From an uncultured Methanobacterium sp. (lineage in GTDB: Archaea; Methanobacteriota; Methanobacteria; Methanobacteriales; Methanobacteriaceae), in contig NZ_OY762015.1 of assembly GCF_963665055.1 (NCBI RefSeq), positions 2,750,501 through 2,814,500 on the forward strand: a stretch of 64,000 bases of DNA, read 5' to 3'. Position 1 is the stretch's first letter; each line of letters begins with the position of its first letter. This document shows positions 30,291 to 38,917 of this stretch, piece after piece. A program made the position numbers and the translations under genes. The notes under the pieces are model-generated. The model saw nothing but the letters and a program-made list of their open reading frames with translations. It was not told the DNA's origin and made no database searches.

Positions 30291-30851
30291 TCACCGGGAT
30301 ATTCCATCCCAGAATAGTTCGAAGGAAAGATCTACATTCTCCTTATTCATTTTTTCAGGGTTTTTCTCAAAGTGCATTATTGTGTTGAGTATGTTACCCC
30401 AGAAATAATCCATCAGAAGTTCATCGTAGATTTCCTTGATTTTACCCTCTTCAAATCCTTTTTTATAAATTTCAAGCAGTTCCACAAATTTTTCTTCAAT
30501 TCTCCCCTTGGTAAAGGCGGTAATGTAGGGAGAACAGTGGAATGTCATTATAAAATTGAATTTATAAGGGTCTTTAATTCCCAAACACACAAATTTCAAC
30601 CATAATAATTTAACATTATCTTTAAATGGGTTGTTCTCATCATAATCCCCCTGAACCTCTTCCAGTATGCTTTCTTTGGTGTAAATATAAAGCCGGTCAA
30701 TGAGTTCTTCTTTGGTCTTGAAATAATGGAAAAGCGTACCAGTAGCTACTCCTGCAGTTTTTGCAATTTCAGCGGTGGAAGTACCGTGAAACCCCTTCTC
30801 CACAAAGAGTTTAAGGGATGTATCCAGTATTTTCTGTTCTTTTTCTTTCAA
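30291..30851 (-). CDS. TetR-family regulator
   Basis: 186 residues from TTG, with AGGA upstream. N-terminal HTH: ILDTSLKLFVEKGFHGTSTAEIAKTAGVATGTLFHYFKTKEELIDRLY, which is the canonical TetR DNA-binding domain; the C-terminal 130 residues are the helical ligand-binding and dimer domain. It is upstream of, and most likely regulates, the aldo/keto reductase gene, together with itself through the palindrome at 30877-30896. Confidence 0.95.
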   Translation of the reverse strand: MKEKEQKILDTSLKLFVEKGFHGTSTAEIAKTAGVATGTLFHYFKTKEELIDRLYIYTKESILEEVQGDYDENNPFKDNVKLLWLKFVCLGIKDPYKFNFIMTFHCSPYITAFTKGRIEEKFVELLEIYKKGFEEGKIKEIYDELLMDYFWGNILNTIMHFEKNPEKMNKENVDLSFELFWDGISR

Positions 30852-30876
30852 TTTCCTGACATCCTAACTTAACTAT

Positions 30877-30896
30877 TAGACTGATTAGTCAGTTTA
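30877..30896. promoter_or_regulatory. Likely TetR operator
   Basis: An inverted repeat ACTGA-TTAG-TCAGT (30880-30893), extended by TAG and TTA on the outside, lies about 30 bp before the TetR start. Position and symmetry fit autoregulation. The rest of the 30852-31202 gap shows only a degenerate 22-bp repeat near 31094-31147 (TACCACCTAATCATTCC-like). Confidence 0.6.
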
Positions 30897-31202
30897 GTAT
30901 TTAAATTTTACTTATACCTCACCATGTATTTATCGTGCTTTACTGTGAACATTATTTAAAATTAGCAAAACTATACATGCTATCCCAATTTAATAAAATA
31001 CATTCTAATGGTGAACTAAAATTGTTGTATTATCCACAAGCAGCTTAGGCCTTTAGTTTGGAAAAAAATCTAATTTCAGGTTTGATATCCAAGAATACCA
31101 CCTAATCATTCCAACAGTACCATCTAATCACTCCAAAAATATTACCTATCACAATTATATTTGATCTTGGCAAGTTCTAAGAAGATTTCTAATTAGTAAA
31201 AG

Positions 31203-31874
31203 ATGATTGTTAAAGGTGATTATTTGCTTTTTGATGATGATTTAATCCTGAAAATATCAGATAAAAACTTCAATAAAGAGGGATTTGTTGAGAAGGTTCT
31301 TAATGACTCTAAAATTAGGGATGATATAGTTCAATTGATGTTGAATCACCGTAAAATAATGGTTTACCACCATTCTTACAGTGTGATTTCACAGGCCAGT
31401 CAAATGAGACCAGAACTGTTTTATCACTACTGGGATGATTTTGCAGTGCTTTTAGATCACCCCAATTCATATCACCGCGATTTTGGGTTGGTGCTCCTGG
31501 CCAATTTAACCACTGTAGATAAAGAAAACAAGTTCTTAAATGTATTCAATGATTATTACAGTCACATAAATGATGAAAAATTCATGACAGCCCGTAAGTG
31601 CGTTCAAAACACGGCAAAAATTCTGGAAAGTGAATCTGAATTAACTGAAGATATAACTGATATTCTTCTGGATGTGGATAAAAAGTGTGATTTTGCTCTA
31701 AAACAGAAAGCACTCTTAAAATCAGACATCATAGAACTATTTTATAAATTTCATAAGCAAATAAATGACAAAGAACAGGTTAATGAATTTGTAAAAGAAG
31801 AATTAAATAGTGTAAGTCCTAAAACTCGGAAAGTCGCAAAAAAATACATGGAAACTTATTTTAAATATGATTAG
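31203..31874 (+). CDS. HEAT-repeat-like helical protein
   Basis: 223 residues, entirely helical by composition. The pattern YHYWDDFAVLLDHPNSYHRDFGLVLLANLTTVDKENKFLNVFNDYYSHIND resembles HEAT/ARM repeats in which each helix pair begins with a proline or aspartate turn. No enzymatic motif. Cytosolic. Function unknown; a protein-binding scaffold is the best guess. Confidence 0.6.
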   Translation: MIVKGDYLLFDDDLILKISDKNFNKEGFVEKVLNDSKIRDDIVQLMLNHRKIMVYHHSYSVISQASQMRPELFYHYWDDFAVLLDHPNSYHRDFGLVLLANLTTVDKENKFLNVFNDYYSHINDEKFMTARKCVQNTAKILESESELTEDITDILLDVDKKCDFALKQKALLKSDIIELFYKFHKQINDKEQVNEFVKEELNSVSPKTRKVAKKYMETYFKYD

Positions 31875-31965
31875 ATAAATTCAGTCTTCTTTAAACCATT
31901 TAGAAAATAATATCATATGTACTCAGAAAATTTTAAAAAAATACACAATGCTTATAGGTGTGCTA

Positions 31966-33024
31966 ATGATTTCACAAATTAAAAAAATGTCCTCATCAAC
32001 TATATTTCCACTTTTACTAATTTTAACCATTTTATCCCTGGTAGTTTTATCTCCCATTGTAACTATGGTGATATTCGGGGCTATTCTGGCCTATTACGTA
32101 CGTTTCATTTCCTGTAGGATCAAACCTTACGTTAAATATGATACATTATCTATTTTCCTGGGTATGATCCTCCTGACCATCCCCATTGCACTACTGTTGT
32201 ATTTTACCATCACCCAGATTTTAGGTATTTCCAGTTTACTCTTGGGGTCTGTTCAGCAGGCCACAGCAGTAAACTCCACCATGGACCTAAGCCACATCAA
32301 TGGTGCAGTGGAAAAACTGGGCCTTTCACCATCTATCACCCAGAACATCACTGATGCCATAAAATCGGGGATTTTGCAACTTTTATCTACCATAACCAAT
32401 TCATTAATCAATATGGTTAGTTCTATCCCTGCATTAGCTGCACAAATCCTTATATTGATCTTTTCAATATTCTATTTTGCCAGAGACGGGGATAAAATAG
32501 TTCAATACATAAAAGACGTGGTACCAGATAAGGATAAAGGTTTCTACCGGGAAGTCCTCAATGGTGCTGATGATGTTCTGAAGAGTATCATAGTGGGTAA
32601 CATTATCCCCGCAGCCATTCTGGGTGTCCTCTCAGGAGTTGTTTACTACTTCCTGGGTTACCCCTACGTGATCTTACTGGCCATAATCAGTGGAATAGCC
32701 ATGTTCATACCTATAATTGGACCATGGATTGTCTACGGGGCTATAGGGCTTTTCAGCATCCTAACTGGAAACACAACCCAGGGAGTACTGGTCATTATCT
32801 TTGGCTGGATAATTGAAACCACCACCGACTTCTACATCCGCCCCCGCATTTCAGTCCAGTACTCAGAGGTCCATCCGCTGGTATTCTTACTGGGATTCAT
32901 CTACGGGGCAGTGACCATGGGTATTCCAGGCCTCTTCATAGGACCACTCATACTGGGAATAACCTACGCTGCCTACAAGGTTTACAGACAGGAAAGAGTA
33001 AAATCAAAACAGGCAAATGATTAA
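31966..33024 (+). CDS. AI-2E/PerM-family membrane transporter
   Basis: About 352 residues from the ATG at 31966, preferred because GGTG lies 6 bases before it; the ATG at 31948 adds six residues. Eight or so transmembrane segments. Hallmarks are the central VPDKDKGFYREVLNGADDVLKSIIVGNIIPAAILGVLSG and the C-terminal FYIRPRISVQYSEVHPLVFLLGFIYGAVTMGIPGLFIGPLIL. Family members export autoinducer-2 or act as Na+(Li+)/H+ antiporters; the substrate in methanogens is not known. Confidence 0.92.
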   Translation: MISQIKKMSSSTIFPLLLILTILSLVVLSPIVTMVIFGAILAYYVRFISCRIKPYVKYDTLSIFLGMILLTIPIALLLYFTITQILGISSLLLGSVQQATAVNSTMDLSHINGAVEKLGLSPSITQNITDAIKSGILQLLSTITNSLINMVSSIPALAAQILILIFSIFYFARDGDKIVQYIKDVVPDKDKGFYREVLNGADDVLKSIIVGNIIPAAILGVLSGVVYYFLGYPYVILLAIISGIAMFIPIIGPWIVYGAIGLFSILTGNTTQGVLVIIFGWIIETTTDFYIRPRISVQYSEVHPLVFLLGFIYGAVTMGIPGLFIGPLILGITYAAYKVYRQERVKSKQAND

Positions 33025-33035
33025 CGATGTAAACA

Positions 33036-33097
33036 ATGGATTAAAGATACAGTAATGGATTAAAGATAATTAGGGTTTGATTAGTATGGATTAAAGA
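33036..33097. repeat. Three short direct repeats
   Basis: ATGGATTAAAGA occurs at 33036-33047, 33055-33066 and 33086-33097, between two unrelated genes. Slip-type repeats in AT-rich spacer DNA; no function apparent. Confidence 0.55.
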
Positions 33098-33230
33098 GAT
33101 GATTAGGATTTGATGATTAGTATAGATTTTGGGCCTAATTCCGTAAGGATAAAAGTAATAGATTAATGATAATTAATGGCTTAAGAATATAAAAATGAAT
33201 TATAATCTCGTTTAAAGGCAAATCAGGTGG

Positions 33231-33881
33231 ATGGTGGTAAAAATAGTAGAAATTAAGGACATAGTCATTTTCTCACTCTTTGCACTGGCACTGGCCTATA
33301 GCTATTCCCTGTTGGGATATGACCAAATATTACTCTACCTTTTCCTGGTAATCTTCCTGGTCTACAGTTTCATCTCCTTACATGTTTCACGTAAATACGG
33401 TGCCAAGATCAAAGGCTGGCCCACTATACTAAAAGAGAGGGATTACACCTCCATTGCCCTGACTGTTCCCCAGACTGGTCTCATGATGGCAGTCCTAATC
33501 ACGTTTTACACTGGAATTTACAGCATAATCATTATATTAATTGGTTTTCTGGTGATGTTTGTTGGTATGGGCTTCAATTTAATGGTCCGGAGAGAGTTAG
33601 GTAAAAACTGGGTGCCACTTTCAAAAACAACCGAGAATCAGGAACTGGTAACCACTGGTATTTACTCCAGAGTCCGTCACCCATTTTACCTGTCTATTTT
33701 AGTCCTGTTTTCAGGAGTAGCCATCATATCACAGAATGTATGGGGCTTGATTTTTTTCATTTTATTCATAGCGGGATTGATCATTAGAATGAAAAAAGAA
33801 GAAAAGGAATTAATCCTTAAGTTTGGTGAAGAATACATAGAATACATGAATAACACTCCCCGGCTGTTTCCAAGAGTTTGA
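33231..33881 (+). CDS. ICMT/PEMT-like membrane methyltransferase
   Basis: 216 residues with about five transmembrane segments. The C-terminal catalytic region ELVTTGIYSRVRHPFYLSILVLFSGVAI and MKKEEKELILKFGEEYIEYMNNTPRLFP matches the isoprenylcysteine carboxyl methyltransferase superfamily, with RHP and the EE pair that bind SAM. In archaea the substrate is unknown, possibly a lipid or isoprenoid. SD AGGTGG overlaps closely with the ATG. Confidence 0.85.
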   Translation: MVVKIVEIKDIVIFSLFALALAYSYSLLGYDQILLYLFLVIFLVYSFISLHVSRKYGAKIKGWPTILKERDYTSIALTVPQTGLMMAVLITFYTGIYSIIIILIGFLVMFVGMGFNLMVRRELGKNWVPLSKTTENQELVTTGIYSRVRHPFYLSILVLFSGVAIISQNVWGLIFFILFIAGLIIRMKKEEKELILKFGEEYIEYMNNTPRLFPRV

Positions 33882-33994
33882 AATGATGTGATTTAAATTT
33901 GAGGATTTATATATCTATTTATGGGATATAAATTAGTTTAAGGGCATTATTTATAATTTATGAATGGGATTAAGGGTTAAGTGAAGGAGATACA

Positions 33995-34255
33995 ATGGAG
34001 TCTGATGAAAAAATTAGGAAATTAAAAGAGGCATTAAAGGATAGGAACTGTCGTATCGAAAAGCATTCCAGTGTTATGGAGATCACTTTCACTCAAAAAG
34101 AGGATGCAGACTGGTTTGAAAATATCTTCGAAGATTACCAGCGAGAATCTGCAGTTAGCTGCTTGATGTCCATGCGTGGGCCCAATGCCAGTCAAAAGTT
34201 TGTCTTCAATGTCAGGGACATGGATAAGTTCATTGATTTAATTGAAAAAAGTTGA
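33995..34255 (+). CDS. Small cytosolic protein, unknown
   Basis: 86 residues, charged (MESDEKIRKLKEALKDRNCR, DADWFENIFEDYQRESAVSC). An SD (GAAGGAG) precedes the ATG, supporting that it is expressed. One alpha/beta domain with two Cys; no known family recognised. It converges with the flavoprotein at 34310. Confidence 0.55.
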   Translation: MESDEKIRKLKEALKDRNCRIEKHSSVMEITFTQKEDADWFENIFEDYQRESAVSCLMSMRGPNASQKFVFNVRDMDKFIDLIEKS

Positions 34256-34309
34256 TCTAATAGAAAAAAAGTTAGGATGGCATGGTATGCAGGATATGTA
34301 TGACCAAAG

Positions 34310-34867
34310 TTATCCCTTGGCTAATTCCCTACCAATTTCCCTGGCCTGGTCCATAACCTCTTTTTTGTTTTTAACTGCTCCAGGAATACTGTTTTCCGTT
34401 GAGGTGAGCATGTCCACCACATTGTAACCTAAAAAGTCGAACATGTTACGGGTGTAGTAGAAGTATTCTTTAAACATGTTTTCATCAGGGTTGTTCTGTG
34501 AGAATACCAGGGCCATATTTTTTTGCCCGTATTTTTCTTCAAATCCAGTTTTGAAGTTGGCAAAAAGCCGGTCAGTGAAGATTTTTGCCTGGGCATTCAT
34601 CTGCCACATGTAAACCGGGGATCCCAGTATGAATGCATCTGCCTCCCTTATCTGGGAGTAGACAATCTGCATATCATCTTCAGTACCACATTCTCCATTA
34701 TTCTCCTTGCAGTGCATGCATGCCTTACAGGGGGCAATATTCATCTCACTCAGATTGAAAAGCTCAGTTTCTGCTCCTGCTTCACTGGCACCCTTTAATA
34801 TTTCTTCAATCATAGTTCCAGTGTTACTCCCTTCACGGGGGCTTCCATTAAATCCAACTACTTTCAT
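34310..34867 (-). CDS. Iron-sulfur flavoprotein (NADPH-dependent FMN reductase fold)
   Basis: 185 residues with a flavodoxin-like fold: MKVVGFNGSPREGSNTGTMI (FMN phosphate loop), then the compact cluster motif CKACMHCKENNGEC, which binds a [4Fe-4S] in the Isf family, and DAFILGSPVYMWQMNAQAKIFTDR. Isf proteins of methanogens pass electrons to oxygen or peroxide and help oxidative-stress defence. SD GGAGGT precedes the ATG. It lies upstream of, and on the same strand as, the ferredoxin-type gene at 34947-35762, with 79 bp between. Confidence 0.92.
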   Translation of the reverse strand: MKVVGFNGSPREGSNTGTMIEEILKGASEAGAETELFNLSEMNIAPCKACMHCKENNGECGTEDDMQIVYSQIREADAFILGSPVYMWQMNAQAKIFTDRLFANFKTGFEEKYGQKNMALVFSQNNPDENMFKEYFYYTRNMFDFLGYNVVDMLTSTENSIPGAVKNKKEVMDQAREIGRELAKG

Positions 34868-34946
34868 TTTATTGACCTCCTATACTGGATTTTATATTTT
34901 CATTACGGATTTTATACAAATTATTATATGAATCAAATAATTGTTG

Positions 34947-35762
34947 TTAAATTATTTCCCCATTTATGGAAATGGTGTAATCCTTAATGATTATATTCTT
35001 CTGGGCTTTTTCCAGGGCACGTTTGACTATCACTTCAATACCAGAGCAGCAGGGAACTTCCATGTGCACTATGGTAATGGATTTTATATCCTGCATGGTG
35101 AAGATCTCGGTTAACTTATCCACATATTCATCAATGGTCTTATCCAGTTTGGGGCAGAAAATTATCAGAATCTTGTCCTTCAGGAATCTTTGATGGAAGT
35201 TGGGGTAAGCAAAGGGCACACAATCGGCAGTAATGAGGAGATCCGCATGTTTAAGGTAGGGTGCATTGGGATTTAAAAGCTGCAGCTGCACTGGCCAGTT
35301 ACCAAGTTCTGCACTTAGAATCTGTGGGGATTCCCCACTTCCAGATTTGGGCTCTGGAACCTGCATTGCCGAACCAGGGCATCCACAGGCCAGGGGTGCT
35401 TCCTCTTCATAATCTGGTACTTCAATATTTTTTTCATTTAAAAAGCTGAGAGCTTCGTTTAAGTATTTTGTCTGTCCATGTTCATGAAGATGTTTTAAAT
35501 GGGCCTTGGTAACGTTAGGTCCGGCTTTTACAATATTCTCCATGACCTTGTATTCATCATATGGTTCAGCTTCTCTCCTTTCAACTTCTATGGCCCCCTC
35601 GGGGCAGTCTCCAATACAGGCCCCCAGTCCATCACAGAAAAGATCACTTACCAGACGGGCCTTACCATCGATGACCTGCAGTGCACCCTCAGGACACCCG
35701 GTAACACAACTGCCACATCCATTACATTTTTCTTCATTGATTTTGATAACATCCCTTTTCAT
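34947..35762 (-). CDS. Dicluster ferredoxin-domain protein with C-terminal unknown domain
   Basis: 271 residues. The N-terminal 60 hold two [4Fe-4S] motifs (CNGCGSCVTGCPEGALQV and CDGLGACIGDCPEGAIEV, the latter with Cys spacing altered: C-x4-C-x3-C). The C-terminal 150 residues have LACGCPGSAMQV, QLLNPNAPYLKHADLLITADCVPFAYPNFHQRFLKDK and a CCSGIEVIVKRALE Cys pair, as in a family of methanogen iron-sulfur proteins. It probably moves electrons with the Isf flavoprotein next door. Precise redox partner unknown. Confidence 0.87.
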   Translation of the reverse strand: MKRDVIKINEEKCNGCGSCVTGCPEGALQVIDGKARLVSDLFCDGLGACIGDCPEGAIEVERREAEPYDEYKVMENIVKAGPNVTKAHLKHLHEHGQTKYLNEALSFLNEKNIEVPDYEEEAPLACGCPGSAMQVPEPKSGSGESPQILSAELGNWPVQLQLLNPNAPYLKHADLLITADCVPFAYPNFHQRFLKDKILIIFCPKLDKTIDEYVDKLTEIFTMQDIKSITIVHMEVPCCSGIEVIVKRALEKAQKNIIIKDYTISINGEII

Positions 35763-36147
35763 AATAAAACCTCATGTTAATGAATAATCAATAGGTAGAT
35801 CATTCACTTTTTAGTGACTAAAATTATTATATGTGATTGGGAGTAGAAATAACATTCCATCTGCACGGAATATCAGTCAGTTAGGGTACATGTAACATTA
35901 TATTTAGTGCAAGTTTAGAGTTATTATTTTTATATTTCATTTTATTATCAATATATGGGCAGTTAATGGCAGAAATTTGAATATTTTTGGTGGGGTAATG
36001 TGGTTGAAACATAGATTAAAGTATTATCAAATTAATTTATTTTTGTGGAAGTTCGAGATCTGATGAAAAATGGTTCAGTTAAATTTAGTTTGAAACTCCA
36101 ACTTCGTAATATGCAGATATAACGAAGAAATAAAAAAAAATATTTCG
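35763..36147. other. 385-bp gap, AT-rich
   Basis: Between the ferredoxin gene and the AT-rich orphan. A TATA-like AAATTATTATATG at 35821-35833 is the only clear element. No reading frame or repeat worth naming. Confidence 0.35.
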
Positions 36148-37488
36148 ATGATGAAAATGTTTAAGATTGCACATAAAATCACAGCTGAAACCATTATTGG
36201 AAATGAAGAATTAAATTCATGGTTAGATGAAAGATTTTTTTTGAATTACAAGGCACCTGACGGCAGTATTCATAATGAATTTACTTATAAAGATAGATCA
36301 GAACTTGACAAGTACGGTAGAATGGTCATTGAAGGGTGTCCTGATTCGTTAGGATTGAGTCTTTATTGGATCCGAAACAGCACAGAAGGTTATCATATGG
36401 GCAACCATATTGGAAAACTATGTTATTATCACATTTGGCCTCTTTTTTTTAGGAAATTTCCTTTAGGCCAGATATGGATTATTGAATCACCTAAAACTTG
36501 GGCGGATAAAATTTGGACTGATCAAAGAGAATTGGGAAAAAAATATGGCTATGATAAAATGGATCCTATTGGAGTTCCTCAGGAAATGAGTGGATTACAA
36601 GCTGATTATTTTACAAAAAATGCGTTAAACATGTTATCTTATGGAATATATCCCTTAATTTCTTGTGCTTCTATTCAAACTGGGTTAAAATCAAGTTTAA
36701 CTATATTTCACATACCTGATAGAGCTTTTAAACATTCACAGATGACAGAAGAGAATACATTATACACAAGAATTTTATGGGATTTTCATCATGTATATGA
36801 TGATCAATGGACTTTTGATGGATCTAGAGGTCCAAAAAGTGCAATTAATGAAGTAATCTTAAATCCTGTCAAACAGCTAGATTATTTCCAATGGTTTATT
36901 GAGAAAATTGATGATCGGATGAATGATATCATTTCAATTGAAGATGCTTTATTAAGAGAAAAACTTGTTATGAGTGTGAACAGGGCAATAACCGATGCTT
37001 TAATATCTGTTACTAGTGAATTGCCTTACATATCGATGGTATTTTTCTTCAGTTTCTTAGACAAACTATCCAACATATTGTATCTATTAAAAATAGAGAA
37101 TTCTGAAGTCAATTCATGGAAAAAACTTGTAAATAAAGATTTTCTGACTTTTAAAGTTCTTAAAACGATTCAAACAGTTCCAAATAAAGCAGGCGAACAT
37201 TTGACGAATATCGTCACTTCAACAGTGGAAGAATTAGAATACTCAGAACTAACACCTGAAGACTTAAGGGTCATGAGAAATACTCATCATGGATACAATT
37301 TAACTCAAAATGGCAGCATTGACAGATTAATGGCAAAAGATGGAGAACTGAATAATGATATACCACTTATAGCTACACCTTTACTCATTTACCTTTTACA
37401 TTATCTTGGAAAATTTAGTAAGACTGGGAAAAAGCATATAGGGAATGGATGCTTGGCCGATAGGATTATGAATCTGAATATACTTTAA
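36148..37488 (+). CDS. AT-rich orphan protein with a possible HEPN-like motif
   Basis: 446 residues, no recognised family. Base composition is clearly more AT-rich than neighbours, suggesting transfer. The N-terminal half has Trp/Tyr-rich segments (GLSLYWIRNSTEGYHMGNHI, YYHIWPLFFRKFPLGQIWII, WDFHHVYDDQWTFDGSRGP). Near the end (374-383) the run RVMRNTHHGY fits the R-x4-6-H pattern of HEPN RNases, preceded by a helical region and followed by a long hydrophobic helix pair (PLIATPLLIYLLHYL). This is a weak indication of an ApeA-type defence protein. Start may be the second or third Met. Confidence 0.6.
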   Translation: MMKMFKIAHKITAETIIGNEELNSWLDERFFLNYKAPDGSIHNEFTYKDRSELDKYGRMVIEGCPDSLGLSLYWIRNSTEGYHMGNHIGKLCYYHIWPLFFRKFPLGQIWIIESPKTWADKIWTDQRELGKKYGYDKMDPIGVPQEMSGLQADYFTKNALNMLSYGIYPLISCASIQTGLKSSLTIFHIPDRAFKHSQMTEENTLYTRILWDFHHVYDDQWTFDGSRGPKSAINEVILNPVKQLDYFQWFIEKIDDRMNDIISIEDALLREKLVMSVNRAITDALISVTSELPYISMVFFFSFLDKLSNILYLLKIENSEVNSWKKLVNKDFLTFKVLKTIQTVPNKAGEHLTNIVTSTVEELEYSELTPEDLRVMRNTHHGYNLTQNGSIDRLMAKDGELNNDIPLIATPLLIYLLHYLGKFSKTGKKHIGNGCLADRIMNLNIL

Positions 37489-37497
37489 TAAAAAAAA

Positions 37498-37515
37498 TGA
37501 GGTTTTTAAACCTCA
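37498..37515. terminator. Hairpin between convergent genes
   Basis: TGAGGTTT-TT-AAACCTCA is a perfect 8-bp stem, 10 bp after the orphan stop and 14 bp before the end of the zinc-ribbon gene. With A/T tracts on the flanks it could stop transcription from both sides. Confidence 0.55.
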
Positions 37516-37528
37516 ACACTGAATCTAT

Positions 37529-38119
37529 TTAAACTATTTTTCCATCTTCTATAGTAGGTACAGTTCTTGATGCACCCGTTACAGTTGTATATGTAGATGG
37601 CCCGGTGTATGTTCCAGTTACTGTTACAGTCTGATCTTCATATGCCGATAAACCAGTTCCTTCGATTAGTATATCTTGATAATCTGAGTTTCTTATTCTT
37701 AAACTATAACCATCTGACTGTGAAACCGTTCCTGTAACTTTTACTAATGTCCCTTTTGCCACGCTACCTGAATTCAATTCACTTATTGTTACAGTAGTGG
37801 GTGTTTTTTCCGTACTTGCAGGTTGTGCTGTTGTTTGTGTATTTGTAGGCTGTGCCGTTGTGGTCGTAGTATTTGTACTTGTTGTCTTATCTGGACTGGC
37901 CATTCCAGCTAATACTACAATTCCTATAAGCCCAATGCAACAAAGTCCCGCAAGGATAATACCTACCTTTGCACCACTACCTCGTTTACTCCACCATGCA
38001 CCTATTCCACCAGTTTTTGATTGTTTACTGGTAGCTTCTGGTAATTCTTCACCACAGTTCTGGCAGAATCCCGATGAATCTGCATTTTTCGTGTTACATT
38101 TTGGGCAAATCTTTGTCAT
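37529..38119 (-). CDS. Zinc-ribbon membrane protein with OB-fold-like domain
   Basis: 196 residues. N-terminal zinc ribbon CPKCNTKNADSSGFCQNCGEEL, a transmembrane segment (VGIILAGLCCIGLIGIVVLA), a Thr-rich linker, and a C-terminal domain VTISELNSGSVAKGTLVKVTGTVSQSDGYSLRIRNSDYQDILIEGTGLSA that looks like an OB fold. The zinc ribbon is in the cytoplasm and the OB-like domain outside. SD AGGAGC precedes the ATG. Function unknown; this architecture recurs in methanogens. Confidence 0.8.
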   Translation of the reverse strand: MTKICPKCNTKNADSSGFCQNCGEELPEATSKQSKTGGIGAWWSKRGSGAKVGIILAGLCCIGLIGIVVLAGMASPDKTTSTNTTTTTAQPTNTQTTAQPASTEKTPTTVTISELNSGSVAKGTLVKVTGTVSQSDGYSLRIRNSDYQDILIEGTGLSAYEDQTVTVTGTYTGPSTYTTVTGASRTVPTIEDGKIV

Positions 38120-38154
38120 TTAATCGCTCCTATTTTTTTGATAATTAAAAAACA

Positions 38155-38511
38155 TCAACTACTAATTATCATCCATTTTATCGCTTTGACGATAATTGCG
38201 AGGCCTACTCCTCCAATTAATCCCGTTAATAATCTTAACCCATTATTACTCAATCTTAAACCAATTAATTGCGTAAAACCATCTAAAAATGCTGGAATTA
38301 ACATTATTATTGCGATAGAAATTAAATAAACAGTATATTCTACGTAAACAAAATAAACTAAGATAAAATAGGAAAATGCCCCTATATAGAATCCTGTGCA
38401 CCTTGAACAAACAGGAAAATAATGACCCTTAATTTTAAAGGTTCTTTCAGGGATTCTGTGGCATATTAAATTTGAAAATTTAAATTCTTCATTACTTAGA
38501 TCGTGTTTCAT
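38155..38511 (-). CDS. DUF2085 membrane protein
   Basis: About 118 residues from the ATG at 38511; a TTG at 38550 is an alternative. The family core is NLICHRIPERTFKIKGHYFPVCSRCTGFYIGAF, including the CHR and CSRCTG motifs, with three transmembrane segments after it. DUF2085 proteins are small archaeal and bacterial membrane proteins of unknown function; conserved Cys suggest metal or redox roles. Confidence 0.85.
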   Translation of the reverse strand: MKHDLSNEEFKFSNLICHRIPERTFKIKGHYFPVCSRCTGFYIGAFSYFILVYFVYVEYTVYLISIAIIMLIPAFLDGFTQLIGLRLSNNGLRLLTGLIGGVGLAIIVKAIKWMIISS

Positions 38512-38550
38512 AGGCCCCCGCCCAATTTCAGTTTGATAACAATTTTCCAA

Positions 38551-38917
38551 TTAAACAACAATATATTGTAAGCATACTTAAATGTTACTTTTGGTTAATA
38601 CTAACTATTTAAAATTAAATTAAATTAATTTTAATTCATTTAATTAACTAAAATCAGTGATTTATTTTATTAAATACTATTAATAGCTTTATTTAAACTA
38701 ATAAAAATGTTATATGTGTTTAGGAATGTTTAAAACAAGATATGATCTGGAGGAGTATTATTTTTATTTGAAATAGGTGAATTTTCAATCCATTCTGATA
38801 AATAAATCATTTTTTCAAATTACAAAAAATCTCATATCACTAACTGTTATCCCCAAACCATAATAATTAGCAAGGACAATGAATATATGCAAGTCACATA
38901 TTGGATTATCAGGGGGA
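38551..38917. other. 367-bp AT-rich gap
   Basis: Divergent region between the DUF2085 gene and the PAS protein; very AT-rich with TATA-like runs. No gene or clear motif. Confidence 0.35.
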
